A DNA stretch of 64,000 nucleotides from Leishmania infantum JPCM5 (GCF_000002875.2 NC_009414.2:597001-661000); one strand, 5' to 3'. Positions 1 through 11,070 are shown, counted from the stretch's first letter. Notes: generated by a model not told the origin, from the sequence alone. Made by a program: numbers and translations.

Positions 1-1
1 G

Positions 2-724
2 ACCAAGAAGGAGCAACGCTTTCTTAAGCACTCTCTGCAATCGCGCATCCACGAAAGCATCGTCCAGTGTTCCAATCTGTTCCCTCTTACGGGCAACGAC
101 CAGGAGGGGAAGCAGTCCACCCCCACTGGTAACTCTAGCAGACGCATGAACGCGTCGTTTGTGTCCACGCTGCAGGCACAAGGCTACGGCAAAAGCATCG
201 CAGCGTGCGCCATGTGTGTGCTATCAGTGTGGCCTTCCTTACCTGTTAAGAACCGACCCCCACTCTCTACAAAGGTCCAGAGAGCGTTCGAGGCCTTGCA
301 AGCTGGCACACACCTGTACGTTTTCAACGAAAAGCCGAACTCTCCACTACTCTGCGACACAGCGCTGCGTCTCTTGCACAGCATTGATCGCGATGAGGTC
401 AGTGTTACCATTTTCAACGCCATCGAGCGTACCGTCATCGATGGGTACATTCCACTCTCGTTTGTTGTGTCGCTTTCTTTTGGATTGGAGCCAGTCGAGC
501 GGGCGCGGCACCTGAATAAGACCGGCACGATCAAGTGCAGCAACGGCCACCAGACGACGGAAGAAACGAGCAAGCGAGCCTTCACGCTCCACTGCTCTGC
601 ACCTGAGCTGTTTTATGTCACTTTCATCGCGGCAACTCAGGAAGACTTCAACAAGTGGACTTGTGTCATCGATTACTTTGTTCTCCTTAACTCTTGCTAC
701 AGAGCATACCTGCAGTCGCGCTAG
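2..724 (+). CDS. C-terminal part of a protein with a possible PH-like domain (5' truncated)
   Basis: The reading frame is open from base 2 to the TAG at 722-724, so the window starts inside this gene; the first internal ATG at 146 is probably not the true start. About 240 residues are visible. The segment from roughly residue 95 onward (VQRAFEALQAGTHLYVF...) alternates beta-like and polar stretches and ends in an amphipathic helix carrying a conserved-looking Trp (EEDFNKW-type, here QEDFNKWTCVIDYF). That order resembles a pleckstrin-homology fold, in which the last helix carries an invariant Trp. This is an inference from pattern only; no catalytic motif is visible. Third-position GC is weaker than in the genes further downstream, which may mean low expression. 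The function of the full protein cannot be judged from this fragment. Confidence 0.7.
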   Translation, partial: TKKEQRFLKHSLQSRIHESIVQCSNLFPLTGNDQEGKQSTPTGNSSRRMNASFVSTLQAQGYGKSIAACAMCVLSVWPSLPVKNRPPLSTKVQRAFEALQAGTHLYVFNEKPNSPLLCDTALRLLHSIDRDEVSVTIFNAIERTVIDGYIPLSFVVSLSFGLEPVERARHLNKTGTIKCSNGHQTTEETSKRAFTLHCSAPELFYVTFIAATQEDFNKWTCVIDYFVLLNSCYRAYLQSR

Positions 725-1452
725 TCTGCAAAAAGCGGGTTAAGTATTGTGTTTTACATTCTTTCATCCTATACCATCTGCTCTCTTCCTTTACAGCGTC
801 CTTGCTACCGCTCCGTAGGCTCCGAATCCGGTGCAAGAGACTTCCTGGATCCAGTATCACCCTCAAAGAAGCGAAAATGTAGCAGAAAACGCCCCTACTC
901 TTCCTATGTTCAAGCGCTTCACATGGCTGTTTATGCACTTCTACCGTAGGCCCTGCTTTCGCTTGGTTCCATCATTCTGCAGCCCTTAGTGCTTTTTAAT
1001 GGTTCATTGCTGCTGATCTGACTTTCTGGTTCTAGCCTTTCATCTGAAACACGCAAGAGAAGCCTGTAGGGCACAACGCGTCACTACAGTTTTGCTCTCC
1101 TTCTGCCTTGCATGTACATGGACAATAATGTTTCTTTACTGAAATGAGCCAATAGCAGTTGCTTCAATAAATATGGGCTCGTTGGTGCCTCTGGGGCTCC
1201 GTTTGAGCCTGATCGTATCCGCTGCTCACATGGTCGTGTGACTATGTCGCTTCCATTTTAACCCCTGCATTCGCGGGTGCCCACAGCTTGGGATCTAGCG
1301 TCTTCTCATCTCACGCATGCTCTAACTCTTCTCCCTCGCTGTCTTCCCTGCGGGCTCTCTCCTCCGGTGTGAGTCCCTCTTCGTGCCTACTCTCCTTAGT
1401 TCCTCGTTGGCGTATCTTACGTCATCACATCAGTCATTCGCTTGCAGTCACT
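725..1452 (+). other. Intergenic region: 3' UTR and trans-splicing signals
   Basis: No convincing gene. A pyrimidine-rich stretch at about 1320-1370 followed by several AGs (for example near 1372 and 1399) probably provides the spliced-leader acceptor for the gene starting at 1453. The open frame that runs into that gene from 1288 begins at TTG and has no coding character. Confidence 0.6.
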
Positions 1453-1950
1453 ATGTCACTATACTCTGAAATTGTGTCTGACCAGCTGCCGGCCGCCATC
1501 TCGGCAGTGAAGAGCCACCTTGCAAAACAGAGTCCCTCTCAGCTGGCTCGAATTGTTTTCACTGAGTTCATCACCTTCTTAAGGAAGTACTGGGCATGGG
1601 CCATGTACTTCATCATTCTCAGGAAGTTGTACCGCATCTTGAGCCGCACCAACAAGCGCTCCTCCAAGCCAAATAGAATCAAGAGGTCTTCTGCTTCCAT
1701 TCCTGACAGCAACGACTCTGTCGCCGACTTGGTGTCCACTCCCCGCACAGTGGATATCGCCTTTCTCACTGACACTGCCGAATATACGCCATCAAAAAAT
1801 CAGATGATCGTCGGCGATGGCGTCATCGTCATAAATCGTAATGACCGTTACGTCGAGGTGTACGAGCGCAAGAACGTCGCAAAAGTAGGCAGTGTTGAGG
1901 CAGAGGTCAAAGCACTGCTCAAGGAGTTTGCGGCTCGCAACAACAGATGA
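1453..1950 (+). CDS. Small kinetoplastid hypothetical protein with one membrane segment
   Basis: This 165-residue protein begins at ATG 1453, shortly after AG-containing acceptor sequence; the frame is open further upstream but only from a TTG. Residues about 40-60 (YWAWAMYFIILRKLYRIL) form a hydrophobic stretch flanked by Lys/Arg, consistent with a single membrane anchor or peripheral amphipathic helix. A strongly basic linker follows (RTNKRSSKPNRIKR), then a Ser/Asp-rich stretch and a C-terminal globular-looking part that ends in a short charged helix. I do not recognise a family. The basic side after the hydrophobic segment would favour a cytosolic or matrix-facing tail. Organelle cannot be assigned from sequence alone. 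Confidence 0.75.
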   Translation: MSLYSEIVSDQLPAAISAVKSHLAKQSPSQLARIVFTEFITFLRKYWAWAMYFIILRKLYRILSRTNKRSSKPNRIKRSSASIPDSNDSVADLVSTPRTVDIAFLTDTAEYTPSKNQMIVGDGVIVINRNDRYVEVYERKNVAKVGSVEAEVKALLKEFAARNNR

Positions 1951-2656
1951 GTGTGCCGTAGAGAACGTCGACTCCTCGCGTTTCAAGTCACAAGTTATTT
2001 ATCGCTTATCTTTTCCGTTGTCTTCTTCCTTGAAGAATAACTGAGGAATAGACATGCTCTTTCTTCTTTTTGGTGTTTCCCGTTTTGCTCATGTCTCTTT
2101 ATATTTTTTTGTCCAGCGTGCAAAAAAAAAAGAAAACAACTGCTTTCACGTTGCTCTTAGCCTTCCATCCACCCGAAGTCCGAATGATGCGATTCGGTCA
2201 GTAAACACTCCTACACAAGATTTTCTCTCTGGCTCTCTTCTGTTTTACTCTGTGTGAAGGTCATGTGCTGCGCTCTCAGTCTTCTAAGCTGAATAAGAAG
2301 AAAGTTGGTGTAACCAGGCGAGAGGAGCACATGGCGCCAACTGTGTTTGTGGGCTGCCACCGGGGGCACCCCCTCAGACGCTCCTCAGTCGTTTCGAGCT
2401 ATGCCGATTAACTCACGTACCGTGGGTTACACTTTTCCAAGAGCACCTCTCGTCTAAAGTGCACATCCTTCGTTGTTGAAGGCGTCGCTTCACCCTCTCT
2501 GTTGGCGGCCCTCATCAACCTGCTTGACTTCCTTTGCTTTACTTCTTTCTGCCGCTAACGCCACAATTGCTGGCTTACAACAGATTTGTAGATTGCGCGT
2601 TGGCAGTGCCATAGTTGGGCTGTACTACTGCTCTCTTTTCGTCTGCGAGCAAGACG
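1951..2656 (+). other. Intergenic region: 3' UTR and 5' UTR of the XMAP215 gene
   Basis: No gene seen. It contains an A9 run near 2120 and T-rich DNA around 2040-2110. A GC-rich block at about 2330-2390 could belong to a degenerate retroposon, but this is not demonstrable by eye. The pyrimidine tract for the next gene lies at its 3' end. Confidence 0.6.
2521..2583 (+). promoter_or_regulatory. Probable trans-splice acceptor for the XMAP215 gene
   Basis: A pyrimidine-rich tract (about 2524-2552) is followed by the first AG at 2582-2583. The resulting 5' UTR would be about 74 nt before ATG 2657. Inferred from the kinetoplastid rule of polypyrimidine tract then first AG. Confidence 0.5.
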
Positions 2657-5600
2657 ATGAGCGTAGACGATCGACGTATTGGGGACGAGATGGACTCCAA
2701 GCCGTTAGGCGGACCTTCAGGGGCTTGCGAAGACTTCAGCTCCTGCTCGGTGAGCGAAGTGCTGTGGCACAGCCATTGGAAGGCGCGAAAGAATGGCTAC
2801 GAGAGAGTGCAGAAGGATCCCATTAAGTACAAGAAGCTTCTTCTCGACAGTCTCAAGTACATTGCTAACGAAGGCAATGCGACGGTCCAGGAGGCTGCAA
2901 TCGAGGCGCTTGTTATTGTTCTCTCCGAGTGCAATGACTCGGAGCGCAGTCAGCTCGCTGAAGGAACACTTCCCATCGTTGTGGAGAAAGGTATCACTGG
3001 ACGGCCGAAAGCTGTGCAGTTGAGCCAGCAGCTCATTTTTGCGCTTGTAGAGGCGGGTAGCGGAGCGGCTGTGTTTGCTGCCCTCCTCCCTGCATTAGCG
3101 CATAAGGCACCAAAGAATAGGCTAGCTGCAGCGCAAACAGCGGCGTCACTGGTCTCAGACTACGGGGTGCAACACTTTCCCCTCAAAGAAATTCTGAAGG
3201 CTATGCAGCCGCTGTTCAACGATGCGAACGCTCAAGTCCGGAAAGAGGCAATCGCGCTGTGCTGCCAGTGCTATCGGTACATCGGCGCTAACATCAGGGG
3301 CTTTCTCACCGACCTGAGAGAGGTTCAGCTACAAGAGCTTCAGAAGCAGTTCGAGAGCCTTAAGGTGGGCGAGAGACCCCCAAAGATGATCAAGGACGCT
3401 GAACGATCGAGCAGCGACGGCAAGGGCGGTAAGAACTCTCTTGCAGCGGCCAAGCCGATAGGATCTCTCACTGGTGAGGATACCGCTGCTGTTGACGATG
3501 CCGGCTTTGAGCTTCTAGAGGAGTCTCTGATTATACCACGTCTCCCGAAAAAGTTTTTCCGCGTCGCACTAGACAAGGAGACAACGTGGCAGGACCGCGT
3601 CGAGTACGTGAACGTGCACCTTGTGCCTCTCCTAGCTGCGCCTCGATTCCGTGCAAAGGACAACTACCATGAGCTTGCAAGCATGATGAAGGAATACCTA
3701 GTTGACCCACAGGCGCCACTGATGCTGCTTGGCTTCAAAATGGTGCAGGATTGTGCCCGCGGGCTGCGCAGCGACTTTTCCCCTCACGCCAGGCTTTTTG
3801 TTGCACCATTGCTAGGCAAAATGAAGGACAAGAAGGTGAGCGTGCAGCTTCATGTGATGAAGACGTTAGAGGACTTGATCTGCTTCAACTGCATCTCGAT
3901 GGATCAGTGCAACGACGATTTTGAGCAGGCGCTGCAGAGCAAGAACCCAACGCAGCGCACGGTCCTGCTGAACTATCTCATCCGTATGGTGGACACCCTC
4001 GGCGATCGCAGCCGCTACGTCAAGCTGGGGCGCTCAATAGCGATGCTGACGCGCGCCGTCAACGACGAGAAGGCGTCGATTCGCGATGTCGCGTACGTGC
4101 TGCTTGACAGACTTATCCGAGCCTTTGGTGAAGCTCAGTACAAGAGTGTCCTGGAACACTTAGATGACAACCAGCGCCATAACATGGCCGCCGCGGTCGC
4201 TCGCGGTGCGCCGACTGTGGGACCGCGCTCTGTCGCCTCGCGGCAGGCCTCGGACCTCTCTATCTCACAGAGCGGCGGCACCACCGGCACGACCCCATTC
4301 AACTCACCTGCCAAAAAGATACCTCGTGTTGAGGACTCGTCCGCGGCGACGGCAGCGCTGGCGCGACCGCCCCAAGCGCGCACCATATCCGCACCCTGCG
4401 CAACGGTTGTCGCACGGCGTCTCTCTGCTTTTGTCAGGGAGGACGGTGCTGACGCCGACGCAGAGCCGCGCGGGACGCTAGCCCTGGAGCCACCTCGAAC
4501 CTCGTCGCTGCTGCGCAAGTCTGCGCCCTCGCATGCGTCCGGCACGGAGCGGCCGTCTGTTGCGAGGAGTTGTGTTGCTGCCACGCGCGGCAGCGGTGTT
4601 GATCAGAGCAGCACCAGAACTAACGCGGACGACTCCATTGCACTGGAGTCGTTGCTCCCGTCGAAGATGGAGTCTCTGATGATGATATTGGGGATGCTGA
4701 ACGGTGATAACACGGTGCTTGATATGGTGCGCTCGCGCGAGTGGGCGCGGCGGCAGGAGGGCATGAACAAGCTCTTTGTAATGGTGCAGCAGTGGACACC
4801 GGCGCAGACTACACGTGCCATGGACTACTTAGTGGTGTATATCCGAGCACACCCCTCCTTCCGCGAGCCGACTTTTCAAGTTTTCACCCTAATCGCACAG
4901 GTCTTCCAGGTGGCTCTGGCGAAGGCCGTGACGTTGACCATGGCAGCTGGCTACGCCATTGTGTCTGGCTTCACATCACGTTTTGCAGAGCCCAAGAACA
5001 AGCCTTTGGTGCGCGAGGTGTGCGGCCTTATTGCCCAAAAACTTGGCCAGCGCTTTGTGGTGCGCCACATATTGGACACGGCAGCTATGATCAAGACACC
5101 AAAGCTGCTGCAGGAGGTGTGCGAGTATGTACGGGAGGCGGTGCAGCATCAACCAGACAGTGAGGAGGCTGAGCGAGATGCAGTGGATGCCCGAGGGGCG
5201 CTACATTTTGTCAAGACGGTGTGCTCCGACTTCAACAACGCCGGCGTGCGACAGGAGGCGGCGTTGCTCCTTGTGGCTCTGCGTCGTTCACCGCAGGCGT
5301 CGGCCGCAGCAGTGGAGAGGTGCGTGGCGTCATTGCAGCCACCGCTGCCCGTCCTGTACGAGCGAGAGCTGAACCGTTCGGAGGGCGTATCCACATTTGC
5401 TGGGCCGCTAGCCCCCACAAGAGCCTCAGTGGCACTCCCCGCTGGTGCACCGGCCCCTGGTGCAGCCGCGCCGACGCCGCCGTCTCCTACCCAGAAGCGA
5501 GCGCGCACGGTGAGCCAGTCATCCGGACCCGGGACGCGCGCTAGTGTCCTGGCACCGTCGTCACCGAACCGCCCATCAGTGCACCGTCGCTCGCTGAGTG

Positions 5601-8545
5601 ACGCTGAGGCATCTCCAGACTTTCACCATCGCACGTCCTCTCCCGGCGGCACAGGGGTGGCGACGCGCCTTACCAGTGGGCATGCCAGCTCCTTGAGACC
5701 ATTGCCACGCAATAGCTGCTCTGCCAGCGCGGCGCCGCCAGGAGGTCTCCGGTCCATCCTGCACGAGATCACCTCCGGCGAGGACTGGCGTGATCGACTG
5801 AATGGTGTCCGGCGCGCTGAGGCTTTTGTGGCAGAAGCACCACGACCGCTTCCAGGCCACTGCGCCGTGGCGCTGCTCAAGGCTCTACAAGGTCGCTTCG
5901 AAGAGGCCAACAAGAACATCATCGTGGATGTGCTGCGCTTCATTCCCGTAGTGGTCAATGCCGCCGGGCCAGAGGAGTGTCGTGCCGCGCTGCGGCAGCT
6001 GACCCCCGGCGTGCTGGCAATGCTAGGAGACCAGAAGGCCGCCTTGCGTGAAGAGGCGCGCAACGTGGCGTTCTTCGCCATGAACGTTGTGGGTCTCGAA
6101 TCTCTCCTGCCACTACTACAGCGGCCGTTGTCATCGGACTCAAACGTGTGTCGGCAGAACGTTCTGGAGATGATGGTCAGTGGATTTGAGCAGCTCCCGG
6201 CGGACGCAACACTGCCGCGCGTCGGAATGCAGCTGCTCACGCCGGCTGTGATAGCCTCCATTATGGACCGCCTGCTTGACGTCCGTCTGGTCGCGGAGCA
6301 GGTGCTGGGCTGGATGTTAGGCGTTGTCGGTGAAGACATAGTCATGCATAGCGTGCAGCAGCTCAAGCCAGCGGAACAGCAGGCAGTGATGCCGGCAGTG
6401 GAGCGTCAGATTGAGCACCGGCGGCGCCAAGCACAAGAGGGGCGGCCGGAGGGGCAGCAGGATCAGCTGCCGTCAACCGCGAAGGCTGGTCGACCCTTCT
6501 CGACAGTCGAAAACGGCCTTCTCGACAACGAAGAGAGTCGCCGCACGACACCGCGACGGGCTACGCCGCGGGCAAGCAGCCCCGCCACCCCACGCGTGGC
6601 CAACGGCGGCTTCACGACACCGCGCCGCCTGTCGGCTGTGCATATCCCATACGATACGCGTTCAGCTATCAACACGCGACAGAACGGTAACCGTGCCGGC
6701 ACACCGACACTAGAACTTGCGCCGAAAACCCGACCAGCGCACAAGGAGGCTGTGGGCGTCACGGCGGCGCCGTCGGCACCCTCGACCGCTGCGTCTGAAA
6801 GCGGAGAAGCGACGCCAGCGCCGGCATCCTCCAATGGGCCGGCCGCAAGAGCCTCGGCGCACCCGAGTCGTCCGTCTGCCGCGTCGAAGGCGGCCGTGCC
6901 CGCAAAGACGTCGCCGCCGTCAAACGCGTCGCGCACCCCGACCACGTCCACCGACATCTCGCCCCTCGCCGACGGCAACGAGGAACTGTACACAATACGT
7001 GAGATCCTTGTCGGGCTGCGGTCGGCCACCTCCGACGTTGCACTGGCGATGTGCAAAGACTTTTGCCGTCACCTGCGCGCCGGCGTCGACTGCGGCACTC
7101 CTGAGGTGGTCCAGGTGATGGTGGAGCGCTTGTACGAGAACACGCAGAACTTTGACAGTGGCTTGGCTCAAGCGTTGACCGAGTGTCTGGCCGCAATGTT
7201 CATGACCCCGCGCTGCGCGATGCGCTGTCATAGTCAACTGCTGTTTCGCATGATGGGTGCCTTCTTTGACTGCCTGCTGTCGGAGAAGTTCTCGCTGCAC
7301 GAGCCGGTCATCAAAGCCTTGAACGTTGCGACACTGAAACTGCTGGAGGGCTGCCCGGCTAACGACGTGTTCACCGCGCTGCTGTCCCGACTGACCACCT
7401 ACTCCACCATCTACCTTTCCACTGTTCAGAAGGCCGATCTGAAGTTCCTTCAGGTGACAGTGAAATGCGTGATGAGAGTAGACTTGACCAAGGTGAGCGC
7501 TGACACCATCATTCTATGCTGCCACGAGTACTTGCTGCAGCACCCCCCAAGTGCGTTTCGAAACTTGGACGACTTGCCGATTCGGACGGTGAAGACAGTC
7601 TTACAGACAACGACGAAACGGCTCGGGGCATCGCTCCTGACCACAGCCGAGACGCTTGTAGGGCCGCAGAATCTCGTCACGCACTTTATTCGCGCCTGCC
7701 TCGAGTTGCGCAACAAGACCGCCAAGGAAAGGGGGCAGAATGAGCAGCAGGCGATCGAGGAGAGTCGACACGAGCAGCGGGCGAGCCAGTCGCCGACCCC
7801 TCTTCCCGCAAAAGAAAAGACCTGCTCCCCGCTAACGCCACCGAACAATACCATGGCTTCCACTAGTGTTACTAGTACTACCGCCACCGCCGCCAGAACT
7901 GCTACTCCTGGCACAACCGCGACCGCTGCCACTGCCTCGGTCACCCCTAGCAAGGGCACTGTCACGCCTTCGCGGAGAAAGAAGCACGTGAGTCACCACG
8001 CTGACCCCAACGCAACTCCGGCATCCTCCCTCAACGCGACGACGGTGGCCTCTCCTGGCGCCTCGTGTGAAGGTTCATTTTCGCCGTCCGCGCCGGCGTG
8101 TTCGGTGCGCGCCCCCTTGAAAGCTCATTCAAGGCTACAGGCTGCCGCTGCCGCCGGTCAGAGTGCGCCAGAGAGCTCTACAGCAAACTCGTCCATAGTA
8201 GTCACTCCGTCGAAGGTGACACCGCAGGGTGTGCTAAACGGGCCCGCATCTTCCAGTCAAGCGAATGCGCCGACAGCGTCTCCGAGAGACATCAAGAGGG
8301 ACCTGACGGAGATCTTTGCCCACATCCGCAACCACGTCACTTCGGGCAGCGGAATCGATGAGCTCTACTCATTCCTGAAGGATTTACCACCGAGCAGTTA
8401 TGAGGAAGCGTTTCGCGTGCATTTCAATCGCTGTTCGGAAGCGTTCCGGCTGTACATCAAGCGAAAGCTCGAGCGCAAGGTTGAGGAGGACCCCACCAAG
8501 CCTGTGAGCTTCAAACTGCCGGCGGTAATCCAGCATCTGTCTTAG
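2657..8545 (+). CDS. XMAP215/ch-TOG/Dis1 family microtubule polymerase (multi-TOG protein)
   Basis: The 1,962-residue protein is close in length to human ch-TOG. The ATG at 2657 is preferred; the open frame extends to a TTG at 2615, and ATG 2690 is an alternative. TOG-like HEAT arrays can be seen at about residues 32-235 (with the HWKARKNGYERV helix typical of a first TOG), 296-505, 667-880, 1033-1245 and 1444-1685. They are separated by Ser/Pro/Ala/Thr-rich basic linkers that would bind the microtubule lattice. Residues about 1878-1948 (LTEIFAHIR...GIDELYSFLKDLP...YIKRKLER) match the short C-terminal helical domain of XMAP215 proteins, which separates them from CLASP. Family members bind tubulin through TOG domains and add dimers at plus ends. 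In a kinetoplastid the likely sites are the subpellicular array, spindle or flagellar tip (inference). The 3' UTR carries a SIDER-like element about 270 nt after the stop. Confidence 0.9.
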   Translation: MSVDDRRIGDEMDSKPLGGPSGACEDFSSCSVSEVLWHSHWKARKNGYERVQKDPIKYKKLLLDSLKYIANEGNATVQEAAIEALVIVLSECNDSERSQLAEGTLPIVVEKGITGRPKAVQLSQQLIFALVEAGSGAAVFAALLPALAHKAPKNRLAAAQTAASLVSDYGVQHFPLKEILKAMQPLFNDANAQVRKEAIALCCQCYRYIGANIRGFLTDLREVQLQELQKQFESLKVGERPPKMIKDAERSSSDGKGGKNSLAAAKPIGSLTGEDTAAVDDAGFELLEESLIIPRLPKKFFRVALDKETTWQDRVEYVNVHLVPLLAAPRFRAKDNYHELASMMKEYLVDPQAPLMLLGFKMVQDCARGLRSDFSPHARLFVAPLLGKMKDKKVSVQLHVMKTLEDLICFNCISMDQCNDDFEQALQSKNPTQRTVLLNYLIRMVDTLGDRSRYVKLGRSIAMLTRAVNDEKASIRDVAYVLLDRLIRAFGEAQYKSVLEHLDDNQRHNMAAAVARGAPTVGPRSVASRQASDLSISQSGGTTGTTPFNSPAKKIPRVEDSSAATAALARPPQARTISAPCATVVARRLSAFVREDGADADAEPRGTLALEPPRTSSLLRKSAPSHASGTERPSVARSCVAATRGSGVDQSSTRTNADDSIALESLLPSKMESLMMILGMLNGDNTVLDMVRSREWARRQEGMNKLFVMVQQWTPAQTTRAMDYLVVYIRAHPSFREPTFQVFTLIAQVFQVALAKAVTLTMAAGYAIVSGFTSRFAEPKNKPLVREVCGLIAQKLGQRFVVRHILDTAAMIKTPKLLQEVCEYVREAVQHQPDSEEAERDAVDARGALHFVKTVCSDFNNAGVRQEAALLLVALRRSPQASAAAVERCVASLQPPLPVLYERELNRSEGVSTFAGPLAPTRASVALPAGAPAPGAAAPTPPSPTQKRARTVSQSSGPGTRASVLAPSSPNRPSVHRRSLSDAEASPDFHHRTSSPGGTGVATRLTSGHASSLRPLPRNSCSASAAPPGGLRSILHEITSGEDWRDRLNGVRRAEAFVAEAPRPLPGHCAVALLKALQGRFEEANKNIIVDVLRFIPVVVNAAGPEECRAALRQLTPGVLAMLGDQKAALREEARNVAFFAMNVVGLESLLPLLQRPLSSDSNVCRQNVLEMMVSGFEQLPADATLPRVGMQLLTPAVIASIMDRLLDVRLVAEQVLGWMLGVVGEDIVMHSVQQLKPAEQQAVMPAVERQIEHRRRQAQEGRPEGQQDQLPSTAKAGRPFSTVENGLLDNEESRRTTPRRATPRASSPATPRVANGGFTTPRRLSAVHIPYDTRSAINTRQNGNRAGTPTLELAPKTRPAHKEAVGVTAAPSAPSTAASESGEATPAPASSNGPAARASAHPSRPSAASKAAVPAKTSPPSNASRTPTTSTDISPLADGNEELYTIREILVGLRSATSDVALAMCKDFCRHLRAGVDCGTPEVVQVMVERLYENTQNFDSGLAQALTECLAAMFMTPRCAMRCHSQLLFRMMGAFFDCLLSEKFSLHEPVIKALNVATLKLLEGCPANDVFTALLSRLTTYSTIYLSTVQKADLKFLQVTVKCVMRVDLTKVSADTIILCCHEYLLQHPPSAFRNLDDLPIRTVKTVLQTTTKRLGASLLTTAETLVGPQNLVTHFIRACLELRNKTAKERGQNEQQAIEESRHEQRASQSPTPLPAKEKTCSPLTPPNNTMASTSVTSTTATAARTATPGTTATAATASVTPSKGTVTPSRRKKHVSHHADPNATPASSLNATTVASPGASCEGSFSPSAPACSVRAPLKAHSRLQAAAAAGQSAPESSTANSSIVVTPSKVTPQGVLNGPASSSQANAPTASPRDIKRDLTEIFAHIRNHVTSGSGIDELYSFLKDLPPSSYEEAFRVHFNRCSEAFRLYIKRKLERKVEEDPTKPVSFKLPAVIQHLS

Positions 8546-8811
8546 CTCCTTTCATCGTTGTTCTCTTTAGCATCCTCGCCTTTCCTACTGCTTTTAGAGT
8601 GGCACAAGCTTTCGTGCCGGCTGCAGCACTCCGTGGTAGGTGCAGTGCGGCCGTGCACTATGCTACATGTTCCTCCTCGGTTCTTGCGCGCATGCGTGCC
8701 TCTGTTCCTTACGTCCCCCTGCGTGCGCCACTCTGGCCTCGCTGTCACCACATCTTTTTGTCCTCCCACAAAATCGGTGCACTCTGCATCCGCTCTTTTC
8801 TTTTTCTTTTC

Positions 8812-9386
8812 CTCTTCACACCATCATGACGGGGCGCACACCTCGGCGCATCGTATCCTCAGGGTCTAGTGCACCCCGACTCTGTGTGGGGAGGAAGCCA
8901 GGCGAGCCCCCTTATCTCTGCCGATGCCGAGCTACCTCTGGTGGTAACATGGTCAAGTACTTATGGCGTAGGGAGTGGTGAGAGTGGTGTGGCGCTGCTG
9001 ATATTGGAGGTCAGGTCCTGGCTGACGTTGCGTCGGAGCGGCCTGCGGCAGCGAGCACGTTTGCACCACCCACATGATGGGCAGGGTGTCAGCGTGGCTT
9101 GAGCGTACCTCACCCGGCCCTCGCACTGCCCACTGGTGTGGGGAGCCTGCGCCACGGCGAGGGGGGGATGCACTAGGGGTGGCGACCGGCATGATGTGAG
9201 CGGCTGTGAGGCGGCCTGTGGAGCGAGAGACGGCTAGAGCTTGATGCAGAGGCCGTGTGCAGATGACTGACTCGGCGCATAGCTCTAAAGCATGTGTCTA
9301 AGGCTGCTTCGCACGGTGCGACGGGCCTGTGGCAGGGCCGGGAGCCGAGTGGAGTGTGGCTCATGCTCTGTGGTGGAGAATGGACA
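8812..9386 (+). mobile_element. SIDER2-like degenerate retroposon, copy 1
   Basis: This 575 bp block matches 29277-29851 base for base by eye, with a constant offset of 20,465 and no gaps. It lies about 270 nt after the XMAP215 stop codon, in sense orientation, and is followed by an A-rich stretch at about 9391-9404. Length, position in a 3' UTR, lack of coding capacity and the A-rich tail fit the SIDER2 family of Leishmania, truncated relatives of ingi/L1Tc-type retroposons. The assignment rests on memory of the family and was not searched. No clear target-site duplication was found. Confidence 0.7.
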
Positions 9387-9478
9387 GGCTGAAAAAGAAA
9401 AAAGGATATATACGTGGAGGCAAAGAAAGGAATCTTTAAGTGGCTGCTGTCTGTATGGGGTCTAGAATGCATCGTTCT

Positions 9479-9542
9479 GCGCACACGCACACGCACACGC
9501 ACACGCACACGCATATCTATACATATATATATATATGTATAC
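9479..9542. repeat. Compound microsatellite (ACACGC)n then (TA)n
   Basis: About five ACACGC units are followed, after a short spacer, by about nine TA units. The sequence alternates purine and pyrimidine almost throughout. Confidence 0.9.
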
Positions 9543-11070
9543 ATCTCTATATATTGTTCTCTCTTCATTTGTGTTGCATGTTTGTCTCTCTCTTTGCGTC
9601 GCTTATTGTGTTTGCTCTGCCTCTTCTTCCCACCATAACGCAACGAAGGATTCATCGCGGCGCACCTCTCCTTTGTTGGTCTCGATTTCTTCTTCCGACG
9701 GTAGGCTGCCCTGCGTCGTTTGTTTTTTGTGCGCCGGATGCCGCGTTGAGCCTACAGCGAAAAGCCCCCTACTTTTTCTCCTCTTCCACTCTGCGCCTTC
9801 CGTTCATATTGAGAGACACACTGGGCGCCCTTTCACAGCCATGCGTCAGTGTGTTTCACGCCGGCCGATGCATACCCCCTCTTCTCCCTTCTTTTTGTTT
9901 TCTTTTATGTTACTCTCTTCGCTTTCTTTTTGTTTGGCGTGGTGAGGTGGGCGAGGGGGAGCGCAGAAGAGGGGTGGGGGAGGGGTTTTGTGTTTGTGGG
10001 TCTTAATCCAGTTATGCAGATCATACACGCAGGAAAAGGGATGGCGTGCGTTTCCCCGTTTCGCGTCTCCGCTCTTCTGGGTGATCCCGGTCATAGATGC
10101 GCTTTTGCTCGTTGTAGTGGTTGTGGCTGCCCGCCGATTTGTGGGCTTCACCATGCAGCCAGGTTGCTCGTGTGGGTGCCTTGGCGATGCCCGCATTAGA
10201 GTACCAGGAGATGCCACCCTCTCTCTATCCCTTTTTTTCTCACCTGAAATCGACGCTTCAATCAGAAAGGGGGTGTGAGCATAGGGGTGCGCATGCGTGT
10301 GCATGTGTCTTTTGTTTTGTTGGAGAAGGGAAGCAAGAGGGCGCATCCGGCGCGCGTCGGGCACCGTCGAACGTGTTGAAACGGCTGTTTTCTCTTTTTG
10401 TGCGTTTTTCAGTCCTCGCCCCACCCCGCCCCCTGTGCAGAGGTTCGCCAGCATCAGCACACGTACCTGGACGAAGAGAGGAGAGATCGTGGTGCGCTCT
10501 CTCCACTTGGTTCCGTGGTGGAGAGCTTTTCAGTTCTTCGTTTTTGGTTTGGCCTTGTGTGTTCGTTTTTGTACAGCGTCTTGTCGCTCCCTCTTTCTCA
10601 TCTCCTCGTCTCGTACACACACACACACACAACTACACGCGGGTGATTTCGAGTAGAGTAGAGAGATAAAGCGCATCGTTCCTCCTCCCTTCGCCCTTTC
10701 TCTCTCTTCGGTGGGGGTGGGGGTGGGCATTGGGTGCAACGCTGCGGCTCCGCCATGTGCACGCGTGACAGAAACGTGTGCGTGTGTGCTTGTGTGGATG
10801 AGCTGAAATTCATGCCTGCACTTGCTATGACATTTTGCATAGCGTTGATGGGAAGCACAGGAACGGGTTGCCTTCAGAGGCTGTAGAAGGAAGGCAGTCG
10901 ACCTGTTTTTGTAAGCAGGGCAAAACGTTCTGTCATCGTAGTTTTTGCTGGCTGTCCTTCCATACCAGCGCGAGGTGCAGCCGCCACTTACATTCCTGTC
11001 GTATGCCTTTTCATCTTTACCGTCGCTCTTTTCCCTGTACTTGTGCCTGCCCTGCGCGCGTCTGAATCGA

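Noticed and set aside
8869..9192. Short open frames inside the SIDER-like repeat, present identically in both copies
   Set aside because: Identity simply reflects the repeat; none resembles a retroposon protein, as expected for a non-autonomous element.
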